NCBI RefSeq assembly: GCF_013374095.1
Contig: NZ_AP022672.1
Coordinates: 1,425,501 to 1,489,500 of the forward strand
Source: Sphingomonas sp. HMP6
GTDB taxonomy: Bacteria; Pseudomonadota; Alphaproteobacteria; Sphingomonadales; Sphingomonadaceae
Direction: 5' to 3'
Length of the DNA stretch: 64,000 bases
The notes below the pieces were generated by a model that was not told the origin of the DNA, did no database searches, and saw nothing but the letters and a program-made list of their open reading frames with translations. This document shows positions 1 through 8,430 of the stretch, in pieces (the stretch's first letter is position 1; every line of letters starts with the position of its first letter). Both the position numbers and the translations under genes were made by a program.

Positions 1-1175
1 TGCATGCCGATCCCGCGGCCGTGGCGCAACAAGGCGATGTTTTGATGCGCCGACACGCCCTTGCGCATCAATTTGAGCACTGGACTGGACAATGATTCGA
101 TCCCCGGCTGAATCGCCACGACCCCGCCCATCGCCATCGTGTCGACTTGCGCTTCGGTCAGGTTCGCTTTCACTTCGTAGAATAATTTCATCGGCGCGCC
201 GGCCGCGGCCAGATCCGGCAACAAGTCGCGTAAATATCGGACCGGCATGATGTTATCGGTCATCCAGACCCTTTCCACGCCCCAGGGCTGCAGCGCGTCG
301 AGCTCCGCCTTTACGGTGGCAACCGGTTTTTCCCGGAACGCCATGCCCTCACCGTTCAAGCCGCAAAAGGTACAATGGTTCTTTGCCCCCCACCAGCAAC
401 CGCGCGAGGTTTCCATCATCAAATAGCGCGGTAGCCAATCCGGCAGCGCGCCCGATGCCTGAACCGGGCGCAGGTCGGCGAAGAAATCGGTGTAATCGGG
501 TGGGAAGACCGTGCGCATGTCGCGCACCGGTTCCGACCGAATTACGCGCGCCTCGGGTCGGATGCCGCGGCGGAGATAGTCCTCGCAAAATTCGGGAAAA
601 TCCACATCGGCTTCCCCGGCGAAGAAATGATCGATCCACGGAAATGCCTTGGCCAAGCCGAGACTTAGCGGCCACGCGGCATTGGCGCCGCCCATCACCG
701 TCACGATCGTGGGGTCGGCTTCCTTGACCAAGCGGGCGATCGTCGCCGCCGCCAGATTCTACTCGAAGGTCGAGGAGACGCCCACGATGCGCGGGCGCAG
801 GGCCAGGATCTGTGCGGTCACTTCAGCGAGCATGGGGGCGATCGCAGGCTCGACGCGATCGGACTCGGCACGGCGCGCGTCGGGCAGCGGATCGAGCGGC
901 GGCAAACCTGCCACCGTCGCCGCGGGATAGGCATGGGCGCGGAACAGCCGCTCCCCCACCATCTGATTCATTTCGCCGTGGCTGATGGCGTCATAGGCCT
1001 CGAGCCCGACCCGCTTGGCCAAGGCAATGCCGGCATACACGATGCGCGTGCGAAGCCCCCGTGCCACGCAAGCGCTTTTGAGGATGGCGGTGCCAAGCTG
1101 GGGGTAATGCATCGAATCGAACGGTGGAACGACCAGACAGACGTCGGTCGCGTTTGCCGTCACGTCATGCTCCAT
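1..1175 (-). pseudogene. RiPP-maturation B12-binding radical SAM protein, interrupted by an amber codon, partial
   Basis: The reading frame opens at 1175 with a B12-binding-like N-terminus (CLVVPPFDSMHYPQLG) and hits TAG at 761-759. The same frame then continues to the window edge with no other stop and carries the radical SAM cysteines CX7CX2C (codons at 396-398, 372-374 and 363-365) in the context RGCWWGAKNHCTFCGLNGEG. That context is characteristic of the ribosomal-peptide-maturation radical SAM family 1 (TIGR03975 type, putative C-methyltransferase). The TAG sits where the family usually has glutamine (STFEQN), so CAG to TAG is the simplest cause. The gene follows the upstream membrane-protein gene by 24 bases. 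It is either a nonsense mutant, a sequencing error, or a suppressed stop. The C-terminus lies outside the window. Confidence 0.8.
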
Positions 1176-1199
1176 CTCGCGCCCCCTTATGTGCCAGCC

Positions 1200-2774
1200 C
1201 TACCTAACACGACGTGGCACGTCTGCCAGCCCCATCGCCGCGTCCGCGCACGTCCAGATCGCCATGTCGGGATAGGCTTGCGTCATCCGGTAGCGTGCGC
1301 GGAAGGCCGGTTCGAGGCTGGGATCGTAGAGCCGCCCGGCAAAGGGCGCGCCGCGCCCGGTGATCCAATATGTAACAGCGCAATGGTCGAAGAGCTTTCG
1401 CGTGACGATATCGGCCGTCGCCGCGCTGCTGACCAGCACAAAGCTCTGCTCCATGAAACGCAAGGGGCGCTTGGCGCGGGGGATTTCGGCCTGGAAATAG
1501 GCAACGTCGGCATCGCCGGAGCGACCGTTTGCGCGACGGCCAGAACCGCTGCCGATCGCGACGGATTCGCCCGGATGCGCGTCCAGAAAGCGTCGGATAT
1601 TGCCTTGCAGTTGCGCGTTGTGCGCAGCCTCCCGCCTGTCGAACAGGCGCGGGGTGCGCTGGCGCGCGTCGATAAGCACCAGCGCTATCAACGCGCCGAT
1701 CAGGGCCAGCTGACGCGCGGCGATACCGCCGCGATCATCCAGCGACCGCGCCAAGCATAATGTGACGGCGGGCAGGAACGGTGCCAGGTGCCACGGCCCG
1801 GCCGCACCATTGCAGGCGATGACGAAAATCGGCACCCATGGCAGCGCGATCCAACCCAACTCCGCCGCGCGGTCGCGGCGGTTTTCGCTGCGGGACCATA
1901 AGAGCGGCGGCAGCAATGCGATGATCGTGAACAGCAGATTGTGGCCGAACGCCTTGAGCATCGGCCGGTAATGACTGGTTTCCTCGTAAAAGATCTGCGG
2001 CGTGATCCCTGCCGCGGGTACCAGATAGGGCACAACCGCACCGAGTACGGCGCCGATCGCCACAAGCCCGAGCTTAGAACCGCGCGCTGTGCCTCGCTGC
2101 ATCAACATCGGGAGCAAGGCAGGGAGGACGTAGAGAAACGCGGTAAATTTCAGCGCCATGCCGAGCCCGCCGCACAGGCCGAGCAGAACCGCAGCGCCGC
2201 GATTGCGATCGGCCGCGCGCGCTGCGGCCAATGCCAGCGCCGCGAGCAGCACGAGCATCTGATCGGACCGGACGCCACCGACATCGAGCAAGCCGAGTTC
2301 TGCAACCATGAGGCCGGTGGCCGCAGTCGACGCGAGGCGGGAGGTGCCCATCGCCCGCGCCAGCCGCCAGGTAACAATCGCCGCAGCGAGCTCCGCAAGC
2401 GCCATTGGCAAACCGACCAGCGGATCCCCGATGCCGAACCAGCTTTGGGTCACGCCGAGGATCTCGTAATGCAACGGCCCATAGGCCCAGCGATAGAACA
2501 ATCCGTCTCGCAGTGCCGGCTGGATCGGCTGGCCGTTCAGCCACGCCCCGGCAATCGCCTGAAGCCCCGAATCCCAGGCGGACGGCACAGCACCGCGTAG
2601 CGCGGCTGCAATCACCCCCAGCCGCAGGCCGATCGCCACGGCGAGTGTCGCCAGTGCGACACCTGCTGCGGCGCGGCGGACCGTGGCCGGGAGCGGCGTA
2701 CGCGGGGCGAACGCGGCCAGAAGGACTGCCAGGGCCGGCACCAAATAGGCGAGCTGAAATCCAGGCAGCGACAT
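1200..2774 (-). CDS. multispanning membrane protein, glycosyltransferase 39/DUF2029-like
   Basis: About 524 residues starting MSLPGFQLAY, with roughly ten hydrophobic segments spread through the first 400 residues and a soluble C-terminal part (residues about 410-524). This layout is that of lipid-linked-sugar-dependent glycosyltransferases of the GT39/ArnT/DUF2029 kind, but I cannot point to a decisive catalytic motif. The start at 2774 is preferred over an in-frame start at 2810 because a purine-rich GGGGGCGGG lies just upstream and the ATG follows the stop of a small upstream ORF by ten bases. It lies 24 bases upstream of the radical SAM gene and is probably co-transcribed with it. Substrate and role are unknown; a transport or glycosylation role for a modified peptide is only inferred from position. 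Confidence 0.6.
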   Translation of the reverse strand: MSLPGFQLAYLVPALAVLLAAFAPRTPLPATVRRAAAGVALATLAVAIGLRLGVIAAALRGAVPSAWDSGLQAIAGAWLNGQPIQPALRDGLFYRWAYGPLHYEILGVTQSWFGIGDPLVGLPMALAELAAAIVTWRLARAMGTSRLASTAATGLMVAELGLLDVGGVRSDQMLVLLAALALAAARAADRNRGAAVLLGLCGGLGMALKFTAFLYVLPALLPMLMQRGTARGSKLGLVAIGAVLGAVVPYLVPAAGITPQIFYEETSHYRPMLKAFGHNLLFTIIALLPPLLWSRSENRRDRAAELGWIALPWVPIFVIACNGAAGPWHLAPFLPAVTLCLARSLDDRGGIAARQLALIGALIALVLIDARQRTPRLFDRREAAHNAQLQGNIRRFLDAHPGESVAIGSGSGRRANGRSGDADVAYFQAEIPRAKRPLRFMEQSFVLVSSAATADIVTRKLFDHCAVTYWITGRGAPFAGRLYDPSLEPAFRARYRMTQAYPDMAIWTCADAAMGLADVPRRVR

Positions 2775-2784
2775 CGCCCGCCCC

Positions 2785-2953
2785 CTATCGCAAGTCGCGG
2801 CCCCGTCCAAATCGCCCCGCGCCCGGCATCAAGTCATGTGGCTCGATCGGATCGTCCTCCCGTTCGGGGGTCAATGCCCGGACATCGCCGTCGATCAGGC
2901 CCCCCGGGCGGTTCCGGCGCGGCGCCCTCGAAGCCGGGGAACTGCAGTGACAC
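2785..2953 (-). pseudogene. small ORF with probable frameshift, upstream of the radical SAM operon
   Basis: GTG at 2953 is preceded by GAGGTG at good spacing and opens a frame reading MSLQFPGFEGAAPEPPGG. The frame then degenerates after a run of six G (2905-2900 on the minus strand). With one G removed, it continues as LIDGDVRALTPEREDDP and ends at TAG 2787-2785, giving a 54-residue hydrophilic protein just ten bases before the membrane-protein start. Coding appearance on both sides of the G-run and the operon position suggest a real small gene with a homopolymer frameshift. It could be a precursor peptide for the radical SAM enzyme, but it has no recognised leader motif. It may also be chance. 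Confidence 0.35.
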
Positions 2954-3126
2954 GCTTCACCTCGTATCGCTACGAATTGCTCAGTCGTCGCGCCCGCCTT
3001 CGCGACCGCCCCGTCTCATGGGCAGCATCGCCCGGACGCAGAGGCGTTGCCTTTTGCCAAAAGCCGGGGTTTGACGATCCCCCGCCGCATGGCCGCTTGG
3101 TCGACTTCGTTTAAGGCCCACAGACT

Positions 3127-3540
3127 ATGACCAGGGAATGCTCACTCCTATACGTGAGCCGCGTAACCATTGATCCAGTGCGGCGGGACGCCGAATTCGC
3201 GGCAATTATAGCGCACGCGCATGCTTACAATCCGACGGTGGGAATCACCGGCGGCCTGGTGCGGGCGAAGAACTGGTTCGCACAATTGCTTGAGGGATCC
3301 ACTGACGCGGTCGACACGCTGATGCAAAGCATCGCGCGCGATACGCGCCATGCCGACGTCACGATATTGCGGGTGAGGCCTCAAAACACCCGTCGGCTTG
3401 GCGGTTGGTCGATGGCCTACGCAGGAGAGTGGAATTATACGGCGCAAAACATTGCTGACGTATTCGGCCATGGGCTAAACGTGGACGAACAGAAAATTGA
3501 TCGCCTCGACAAGATGATCGTCGACTTTGCATCGGCATAG
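3127..3540 (+). CDS. single-domain BLUF blue-light photoreceptor
   Basis: 137 residues, almost all of them a BLUF domain that binds FAD and senses blue light. Visible key residues are Tyr9 in SLLYVSR, Asn35 before the TVGITG turn, Gln53 in WFAQLLEG and the WSM motif near residue 94, so the photocycle Tyr-Gln pair is intact. There is no fused output domain; the C-terminal about 35 residues are helical and charged, as in short BLUF proteins that signal through a partner. The next gene downstream encodes a B12/SCHIC-like regulator, the kind of domain fused to BLUF in AppA of Rhodobacter. That makes partnership plausible, though about 430 bases separate the two. Confidence 0.93.
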   Translation: MTRECSLLYVSRVTIDPVRRDAEFAAIIAHAHAYNPTVGITGGLVRAKNWFAQLLEGSTDAVDTLMQSIARDTRHADVTILRVRPQNTRRLGGWSMAYAGEWNYTAQNIADVFGHGLNVDEQKIDRLDKMIVDFASA

Positions 3541-3973
3541 CTCTTCCAGCGGATGATCCTGCCGAAGACAAAGGTTTGATCATGGCCGAGTGCCGACCGA
3601 CCGGATTTGATCGTTGGCCCGACTGGTAAGGTCCACCGCGCGCCATTCCGAACCGAGCTTGCCGACGAACGGACCGGCGCCCTTTCGGAACAAACAGGTG
3701 TCCGGCGTGTGGAGCGGCCTTGAGCACCCTGATCGTCCGAGACTGGATCAACGCCGCCAGCAAAACCTGGTAAGCGCCTCGCCAAAAGGGAGGAGCTTGC
3801 CGGGAATTAGAGTCGGCTTGAGCTGGTCTAGCGCTTCTGGCCCGACCAATAAACCGGCTGCATCGGCATTCCCATTCCGACCGTTGCGCCAATCTCAGGT
3901 ATCGACACTTGCGCCGTAATGTGCTGATTTCAGACATTACGATCGTCACAATGGCGAGGCGAGGAGGACGTTC
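3541..3973 (+). other. intergenic region between BLUF and B12-regulator genes
   Basis: 433 bases. Short ORFs exist on both strands but none has a ribosome binding site or recognisable protein. The only clear element is the dyad at 3916-3940 listed separately. The rest appears non-coding or highly decayed. Confidence 0.5.
3916..3940. promoter_or_regulatory. perfect-arm dyad operator candidate upstream of B12-regulator gene
   Basis: GTAATGT and its exact complement ACATTAC flank 11 bases whose core CTGA-TT-TCAG is itself palindromic. The element is therefore nearly symmetric over its whole length, apart from one unpaired G. It ends 33 bases before the GTG start of the next gene. The TGT...ACA ends recall CrtJ/PpsR sites, but those have a 12-base spacer and this one has 11. 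It is probably a dimeric-regulator operator; it could also form a hairpin in the leader. Confidence 0.55.
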
Positions 3974-4882
3974 GTGGGGCAGGCGAGTAGGGCGTTAGCA
4001 AAATCGACAATCGACCGTCGCAGCCTGAACCGCCTTGAAACGCACTTCATCTCGCCGGAGATTTACCTGCGGGACGACGTGGCCGAGCGCCAGGCGAAGC
4101 TGGCGCGCATCGTCGCGAACGAGATCGTACCACGGCTGCTCCGGCTGCACACCGAGGTCATTCCCGCTGCACCGCCGGTAGCGTTGGTCATCGAGACGCT
4201 GGCCCCGACCGGCGCCGACATCACGGGCCTCGCCGACATCGTTCTGGGCAGCGATCTGGAGGCGGCGGCCGCCTACGTGCTCGTGCTTCGCGACCGTGGG
4301 CTCTCAACCGATACGTTATTCCTCGACCTGTTAGAGCCGACCGCGCGGCTGCTCGGCGAGATGTGGGACCGCGACGAGTGCGACTTCATCGATGTCACCT
4401 TGGGTATTGCCCGGCTGCAGAAGCTGCTGGCGATCTTTAACGACACCTACACCTTAGCGGCGCTGGACGAGCGTCGCCATATTCTGATGGCAATGACGCC
4501 GGGCAACCAACATTCCTTCGGAGTCACAATGGTTGAGCGGTTCCTGCTGGCGGCAGGATGGCAGGTCCGGACAGAGCTTGAGGGTACATCCGAAGACATC
4601 GCCGACGTTGCGAAGAGCACCTGGTTTGCGGTCGTCGGATTAACGGCCGGGTCGGAGCGCCAGCTCGATAGCATGAGGACCACGATCGCGCAGATACGCC
4701 GGGAGTCGCGTAATCAGGCGGTCGGCATCATGGTCGGGGGACCAATGTTCACGGCGAACCCAGCGCTGGCGCATGACGTCGGCGCTGACGCCACGGCGCC
4801 AAATGCGCCCGCCGCCGTCATCGTCGCGCAGAAACTCTTTGATCTCGCGGCGGCTACCTTCCGGGACAGCGCGTTGCGGTAA
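3974..4882 (+). CDS. cobalamin-binding/SCHIC-like regulator (AerR/PpaA family)
   Basis: 302 residues with a GTG start after GGCGAGGAGGA. Residues about 85-165 are a helical cap (LLGEMWDRDECDFIDVTLG, as in AerR/CarH-type proteins). Residues about 168-295 are a Rossmann-like B12-binding domain with His180 in PGNQHSFG, replacing the canonical DxHxxG, and the late ADATAPNAPAAV helix start. AerR/PpaA and the SCHIC part of AppA use this fold with cobalamin or heme to modulate the photosynthesis repressor PpsR/CrtJ. No DNA-binding domain is present, so it probably acts through a partner protein. The BLUF gene lies upstream on the same strand. No photosynthesis genes are seen in the window. Confidence 0.85.
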   Translation: MGQASRALAKSTIDRRSLNRLETHFISPEIYLRDDVAERQAKLARIVANEIVPRLLRLHTEVIPAAPPVALVIETLAPTGADITGLADIVLGSDLEAAAAYVLVLRDRGLSTDTLFLDLLEPTARLLGEMWDRDECDFIDVTLGIARLQKLLAIFNDTYTLAALDERRHILMAMTPGNQHSFGVTMVERFLLAAGWQVRTELEGTSEDIADVAKSTWFAVVGLTAGSERQLDSMRTTIAQIRRESRNQAVGIMVGGPMFTANPALAHDVGADATAPNAPAAVIVAQKLFDLAAATFRDSALR

Positions 4883-5117
4883 CTTGCAGGCAGTAACGCC
4901 AAATGCAGAGGCCGCGGCGCGTATCTCGTAGAGAGGCTTCTGGCTTTTTCCAGTGGCATCGACGATTTTGCGGGCCAATGCGGCGTTGCAGCCATAGGCC
5001 CTTCAGGTAGAGTCCGCGCACACGCCCGTTTTCGCGCGCTCGCTATATTGCGAGGCGCGCGGCGCGAAAGTCTCAGCGTGTCGACGGGACCGGCTCTCGT
5101 GAACAATCCGTCGCCCG

Positions 5118-6725
5118 TCAGCCTCCCCCCGGTGCCTTGAGTCCGCGTGGCGGCGTTTCGGGTGATGGCGAATTGCCCGGGCTCCCGATCTTCCAGTCGA
5201 TCCGGTACAAGTCGAAGCGGCGGTCGGCCAAATTGCGGACGGTTCCTTCCGCCCGCGCCCAGGTCAGATCGGCCATGTTCACGTCGGCAATGGTCAGCGT
5301 TTCGATATTCTCGCTCGCCTCTGCCGCGATGCCGTCGCGCGCGAACGGAAAGTCGCACGGCGTCAGGATGCAGGACTGGGCGTATTGGATGTCCATATTG
5401 TCCACGCCGGGCAGATTGCCGACATTGCCAGACAGCACCACGAAACACTGATTTTCAATGGCGCGCGCTTGGGAACAATAGCGCACGCGCATGTATCCCT
5501 GGCGGTTGTCGGTACAAAACGGCACGAAAATGATCCGCGCGCCTTCGTCGACCAACCGCCGGGCAAGTTCGGGGAACTCGCTATCGTAGCAGATCAGAAC
5601 GCCGATCGGTCCGACGTCGGTCTGAATGACATCGACCGAACTGCCACCCTTGATCTTCCACCAATAGGCTTCGTTCGGCGTCGGGTGGATCTTCTCCTGT
5701 GAGTGGATCGACCCGTCGCGCAGGCAGACGTACGCGACGTTCTGGATGCTGCCATCCGCCACACGCGTTGGATGCGACCCGCCGATGATGTTGATATTGT
5801 AGCGCAGCGCCATGCGCGAAAGCTCCGCGACGATCGGCTCGCGATGCTCGGTCATGCGGTCGATCGCTTCCATCGGCGACAGCGTCTTCGGCTCATATGA
5901 TAACAGCGGAATCGTGAAGAGCTCGGGAAAGACGACGAAATCCGAGCGATAGTCGGCCGCGACATCGACGAAATATTCGACGTTCTTCACGAACGCCGCG
6001 AAATCCTCGACGGCGCGGGCCTGAAACTGGACTGTCGCCAGGCGGACGCTCTCCACGTCGCGCGGCACGCGAAACGCCGGCGGCTCGTTTGGATCGACAT
6101 AGGGATTGCGCCACACCATGTGCGCCGCAAAGCCGCCCGACGCCTTATCGAAGGGTAGATATTTGGGGAGCACGCCGATGGGGGTGAAGCCATTGGCGAG
6201 CTGAAAGCCGATGACCTGGTCGCGCTGCTCGCCTGCGACGACCTGCTTTAAATACTCCGTCGGATCGCCAATTTTGGATTTGGCACGCGCATATCCCGGC
6301 ATGCGACCGCCGAACACGATCCCACGCAATTCCAGCCGTTCGGCGAGGACACGCCGGGCCTCGTAAAGGCGCTTGCCGATCCGCAATCCGCGATGGCGTT
6401 CATCGACGGCCATCTCGATACCGTAAAGCCAGTCGCCGGTCGGATCGTGACGGCTGCCAAAGCCGTTGCCGCTGATCGTGGCCCAGTCATGCGGCGTGAG
6501 GGCAATGGCTTCGTCAATCCGCGAGGACGCGCAATATCCGACGATTGCCCCTTCAAAAACCGCAACGAACTGGCCTTGCGGGAAATTGTTGATCTGCCCA
6601 CTGATCTGGCCCGAACTGTAATTCTCGATGCCGGGATAGGCGCGACTGATCAGCGCGAGAATCCCCGACACGTCCTGGGGCACGGCTACGCGAATTTCGA
6701 GGGTGGCGGGCGTTTTACTGGGCAC
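5118..6725 (-). CDS. fused GNAT acetyltransferase / nitrilase-family amidohydrolase
   Basis: 535 residues in two domains. Residues about 10-200 are a GNAT acetyltransferase with the acetyl-CoA loop near EMAVDERHRGLRIGKRLYEA. Residues about 225-510 are a carbon-nitrogen hydrolase with the catalytic triad visible as Glu in FPELF, Lys in SQEKIHPTPNE and Cys in VLICYDSEFPE. Both domains look intact. This architecture is a known but biochemically little-described family in Proteobacteria. By analogy, one domain could acylate an amine and the other hydrolyse an amide. It stands alone on the minus strand, with non-coding sequence on both sides (235 bases on one side, 445 on the other). Confidence 0.9.
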   Translation of the reverse strand: MPSKTPATLEIRVAVPQDVSGILALISRAYPGIENYSSGQISGQINNFPQGQFVAVFEGAIVGYCASSRIDEAIALTPHDWATISGNGFGSRHDPTGDWLYGIEMAVDERHRGLRIGKRLYEARRVLAERLELRGIVFGGRMPGYARAKSKIGDPTEYLKQVVAGEQRDQVIGFQLANGFTPIGVLPKYLPFDKASGGFAAHMVWRNPYVDPNEPPAFRVPRDVESVRLATVQFQARAVEDFAAFVKNVEYFVDVAADYRSDFVVFPELFTIPLLSYEPKTLSPMEAIDRMTEHREPIVAELSRMALRYNINIIGGSHPTRVADGSIQNVAYVCLRDGSIHSQEKIHPTPNEAYWWKIKGGSSVDVIQTDVGPIGVLICYDSEFPELARRLVDEGARIIFVPFCTDNRQGYMRVRYCSQARAIENQCFVVLSGNVGNLPGVDNMDIQYAQSCILTPCDFPFARDGIAAEASENIETLTIADVNMADLTWARAEGTVRNLADRRFDLYRIDWKIGSPGNSPSPETPPRGLKAPGGG

Positions 6726-7170
6726 GATACGTTCCTGCTTGCGACGGTGCGGACGCTCTCAAAGCGCTTCTGATCCGCTTGTCCAGAGGCATTCACCAAA
6801 AGTACCGGCGACATGCCGCGGCTTCCTACCGCTTGTCGTGTATGACTCTGGAGCGCTGGCGATGCAAAATAATGCCCTTCGCTGCGTGGGAGTCGGATCT
6901 CGACCGGTTTTGCGTGGGGCAAGCGGCGATCTTCCTGCCGACGCGGCAGGTCGAACACTGCCTTCCCAAAATGAGGTGAACGAACGTCCGACTGTGGGTC
7001 GTTTCGTGATTACGGTCGCGCTGAACGAATGGCAGCTAGATCGAAATCGCGTCCCGTTCAACCTACCCTCAGGTGGTTGATGATCCCATGGTGATCCCCA
7101 ACAGCGCCGCGCTTGCGATTGGCAATCCAAAGGTAGAGGATTTTATCATTGTTTTTTAATAGGTTAAGCG
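6726..7170. other. intergenic region upstream of GNAT-nitrilase gene and downstream of tRNA-Ala
   Basis: 445 bases with only short unsupported ORFs on both strands. I see no recognisable gene. It should hold the promoter of the minus-strand GNAT-nitrilase gene and the 3' end of the minus-strand tRNA transcript. Confidence 0.5.
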
Positions 7171-7246
7171 TGGTGGAGCTGAGCGGAATCGAACCGCTGG
7201 CCTCTGCAGTGCGATTGCAGCGCTCTCCCATCTGAGCTACAGCCCC
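7171..7246 (-). tRNA. tRNA-Ala (anticodon CGC)
   Basis: A complete cloverleaf is readable on the minus strand. The acceptor stem is GGGGCTG with CAGCTCC, the D-arm begins AGCTCAGATGGGAGAGC, the anticodon stem is CTGCA/TGCAG around ATCGCAC (anticodon CGC), the T-arm contains GGTTCGATTCC, and CCA is genomically encoded. The anticodon loop has A rather than a pyrimidine at its first position, which is slightly unusual. Confidence 0.95.
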
Positions 7247-7425
7247 GCACCACGCCTTCGCGCCCTCAAACGGGCTGCGGCGCAGATTTAGCGACGCTTT
7301 TTACCCGATGCAACCACGCGCCGCGGATTGCGCTCCGCTCGGCGTTCTCGATCGGCGATTGGCCATTGCCAATGTAGCGGCATCGGCATACCCAGCTTTC
7401 GAAAATCACCAAGAGGATGTCATCG

Positions 7426-8427
7426 ATGACCCGTGCCTGGACCCTGAAATCGCGCCCGAACGGCATGCCGGTAACAACCGATTTCGAGCTGATCGACGTT
7501 GCTAGTGCCGCGCTGAAAGATGGCGAAGTGCGCATCGCGAACCGCTGGCTGTCGGTTGATCCATACATGCGCGGGCGGATGAACGACGTGAAATCCTACG
7601 TTCCGCCCTTCGCCTTGGGCGAACCGATGCAGGGCGGCGCGATCGGCGAAGTGGTGGAGAGCAAAGCCGAGGGCATCGCGGTCGGCGACATGGTGCAGCA
7701 CATGCTGGGCTGGCGCGACGAAGCCGTGCTGCCGGGTGCGAGCGTGCAGAAGCTGCCCGATCTGGGCGTACCGCCGCAACAATTCCTGGGGTTGCTGGGG
7801 ATGCCGGGGATGACGGCGTATTTCGGTCTGCTGCGCGTCGCCGAGGCCAAGGCAGGCGATGTCGTGTTCGTGTCGGCCGCGGCGGGCGCAGTCGGATCGA
7901 CCGTGGTGCAAGTCGCCAAGGCGAGCGGGATGACGGTGATCGGCAGCGCGGGCGGGGCGGAGAAATGCGCGCTGGTCAAGTCGCTCGGTGCCGATGCGGT
8001 GATCGATTACAAGAGCGACGGACCGCTGGTGAAGAAGCTGATGGCGGCGCTGGGCGAGATCGGCAAGGACGGCATCGACGTCTATTTCGACAATGTCGGC
8101 GGTGAGCATCTCGATGCCGCGCTGGCGACCGGCAATTTGCACGCGCGCTTTGCGATTTGCGGGATGATCGACATCTACAATTCGGCCAAGCCGACCGAGC
8201 TGCGCTATCTCGCGCGGCTGATCGGGATGCGCATCCGCATGACCGGCCTACTGGTGAGCGACCATATGGGCCATGCGGCGGAATTCTACCGCGTGATGGG
8301 CGGCTGGCTGACCGAGGGCAAATTGCACAATTCGGAGACGGTGTTCGACGGGCTGGAGGCGACGCCGGAGGCGTTCCTTGGGCTGTTCACGGGTGGGAAT
8401 ACCGGGAAGATGCTGGTCAAGGTTTGA
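7426..8427 (+). CDS. NADP-dependent oxidoreductase, CurA-like zinc-free MDR family
   Basis: About 333 residues, the normal length of the leukotriene B4 12-hydroxydehydrogenase/curcumin reductase (CurA) group. The N-terminal GroES-like half contains WLSVDPYMRGRM. The Rossmann half carries the nucleotide-binding SAAAGAVGSTVVQVAK, followed by GSAGGAEKC and the conserved YFDNVGG. There are no zinc ligands. It reduces an activated carbon-carbon double bond with NADPH; the physiological substrate is unknown. ATG 7426 is chosen because AAGAGG lies nine bases upstream, whereas the in-frame ATG at 7417 abuts that sequence. It converges with the next gene, with three bases between them. Confidence 0.9.
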   Translation: MTRAWTLKSRPNGMPVTTDFELIDVASAALKDGEVRIANRWLSVDPYMRGRMNDVKSYVPPFALGEPMQGGAIGEVVESKAEGIAVGDMVQHMLGWRDEAVLPGASVQKLPDLGVPPQQFLGLLGMPGMTAYFGLLRVAEAKAGDVVFVSAAAGAVGSTVVQVAKASGMTVIGSAGGAEKCALVKSLGADAVIDYKSDGPLVKKLMAALGEIGKDGIDVYFDNVGGEHLDAALATGNLHARFAICGMIDIYNSAKPTELRYLARLIGMRIRMTGLLVSDHMGHAAEFYRVMGGWLTEGKLHNSETVFDGLEATPEAFLGLFTGGNTGKMLVKV

Positions 8428-8430
8428 TGC

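Noticed and set aside
3916-3940. Canonical PpsR/CrtJ box TGT-N12-ACA before the B12-regulator gene
   Set aside because: The spacing counted in the sequence is 11, not 12, so the site was kept only as an unassigned dyad.
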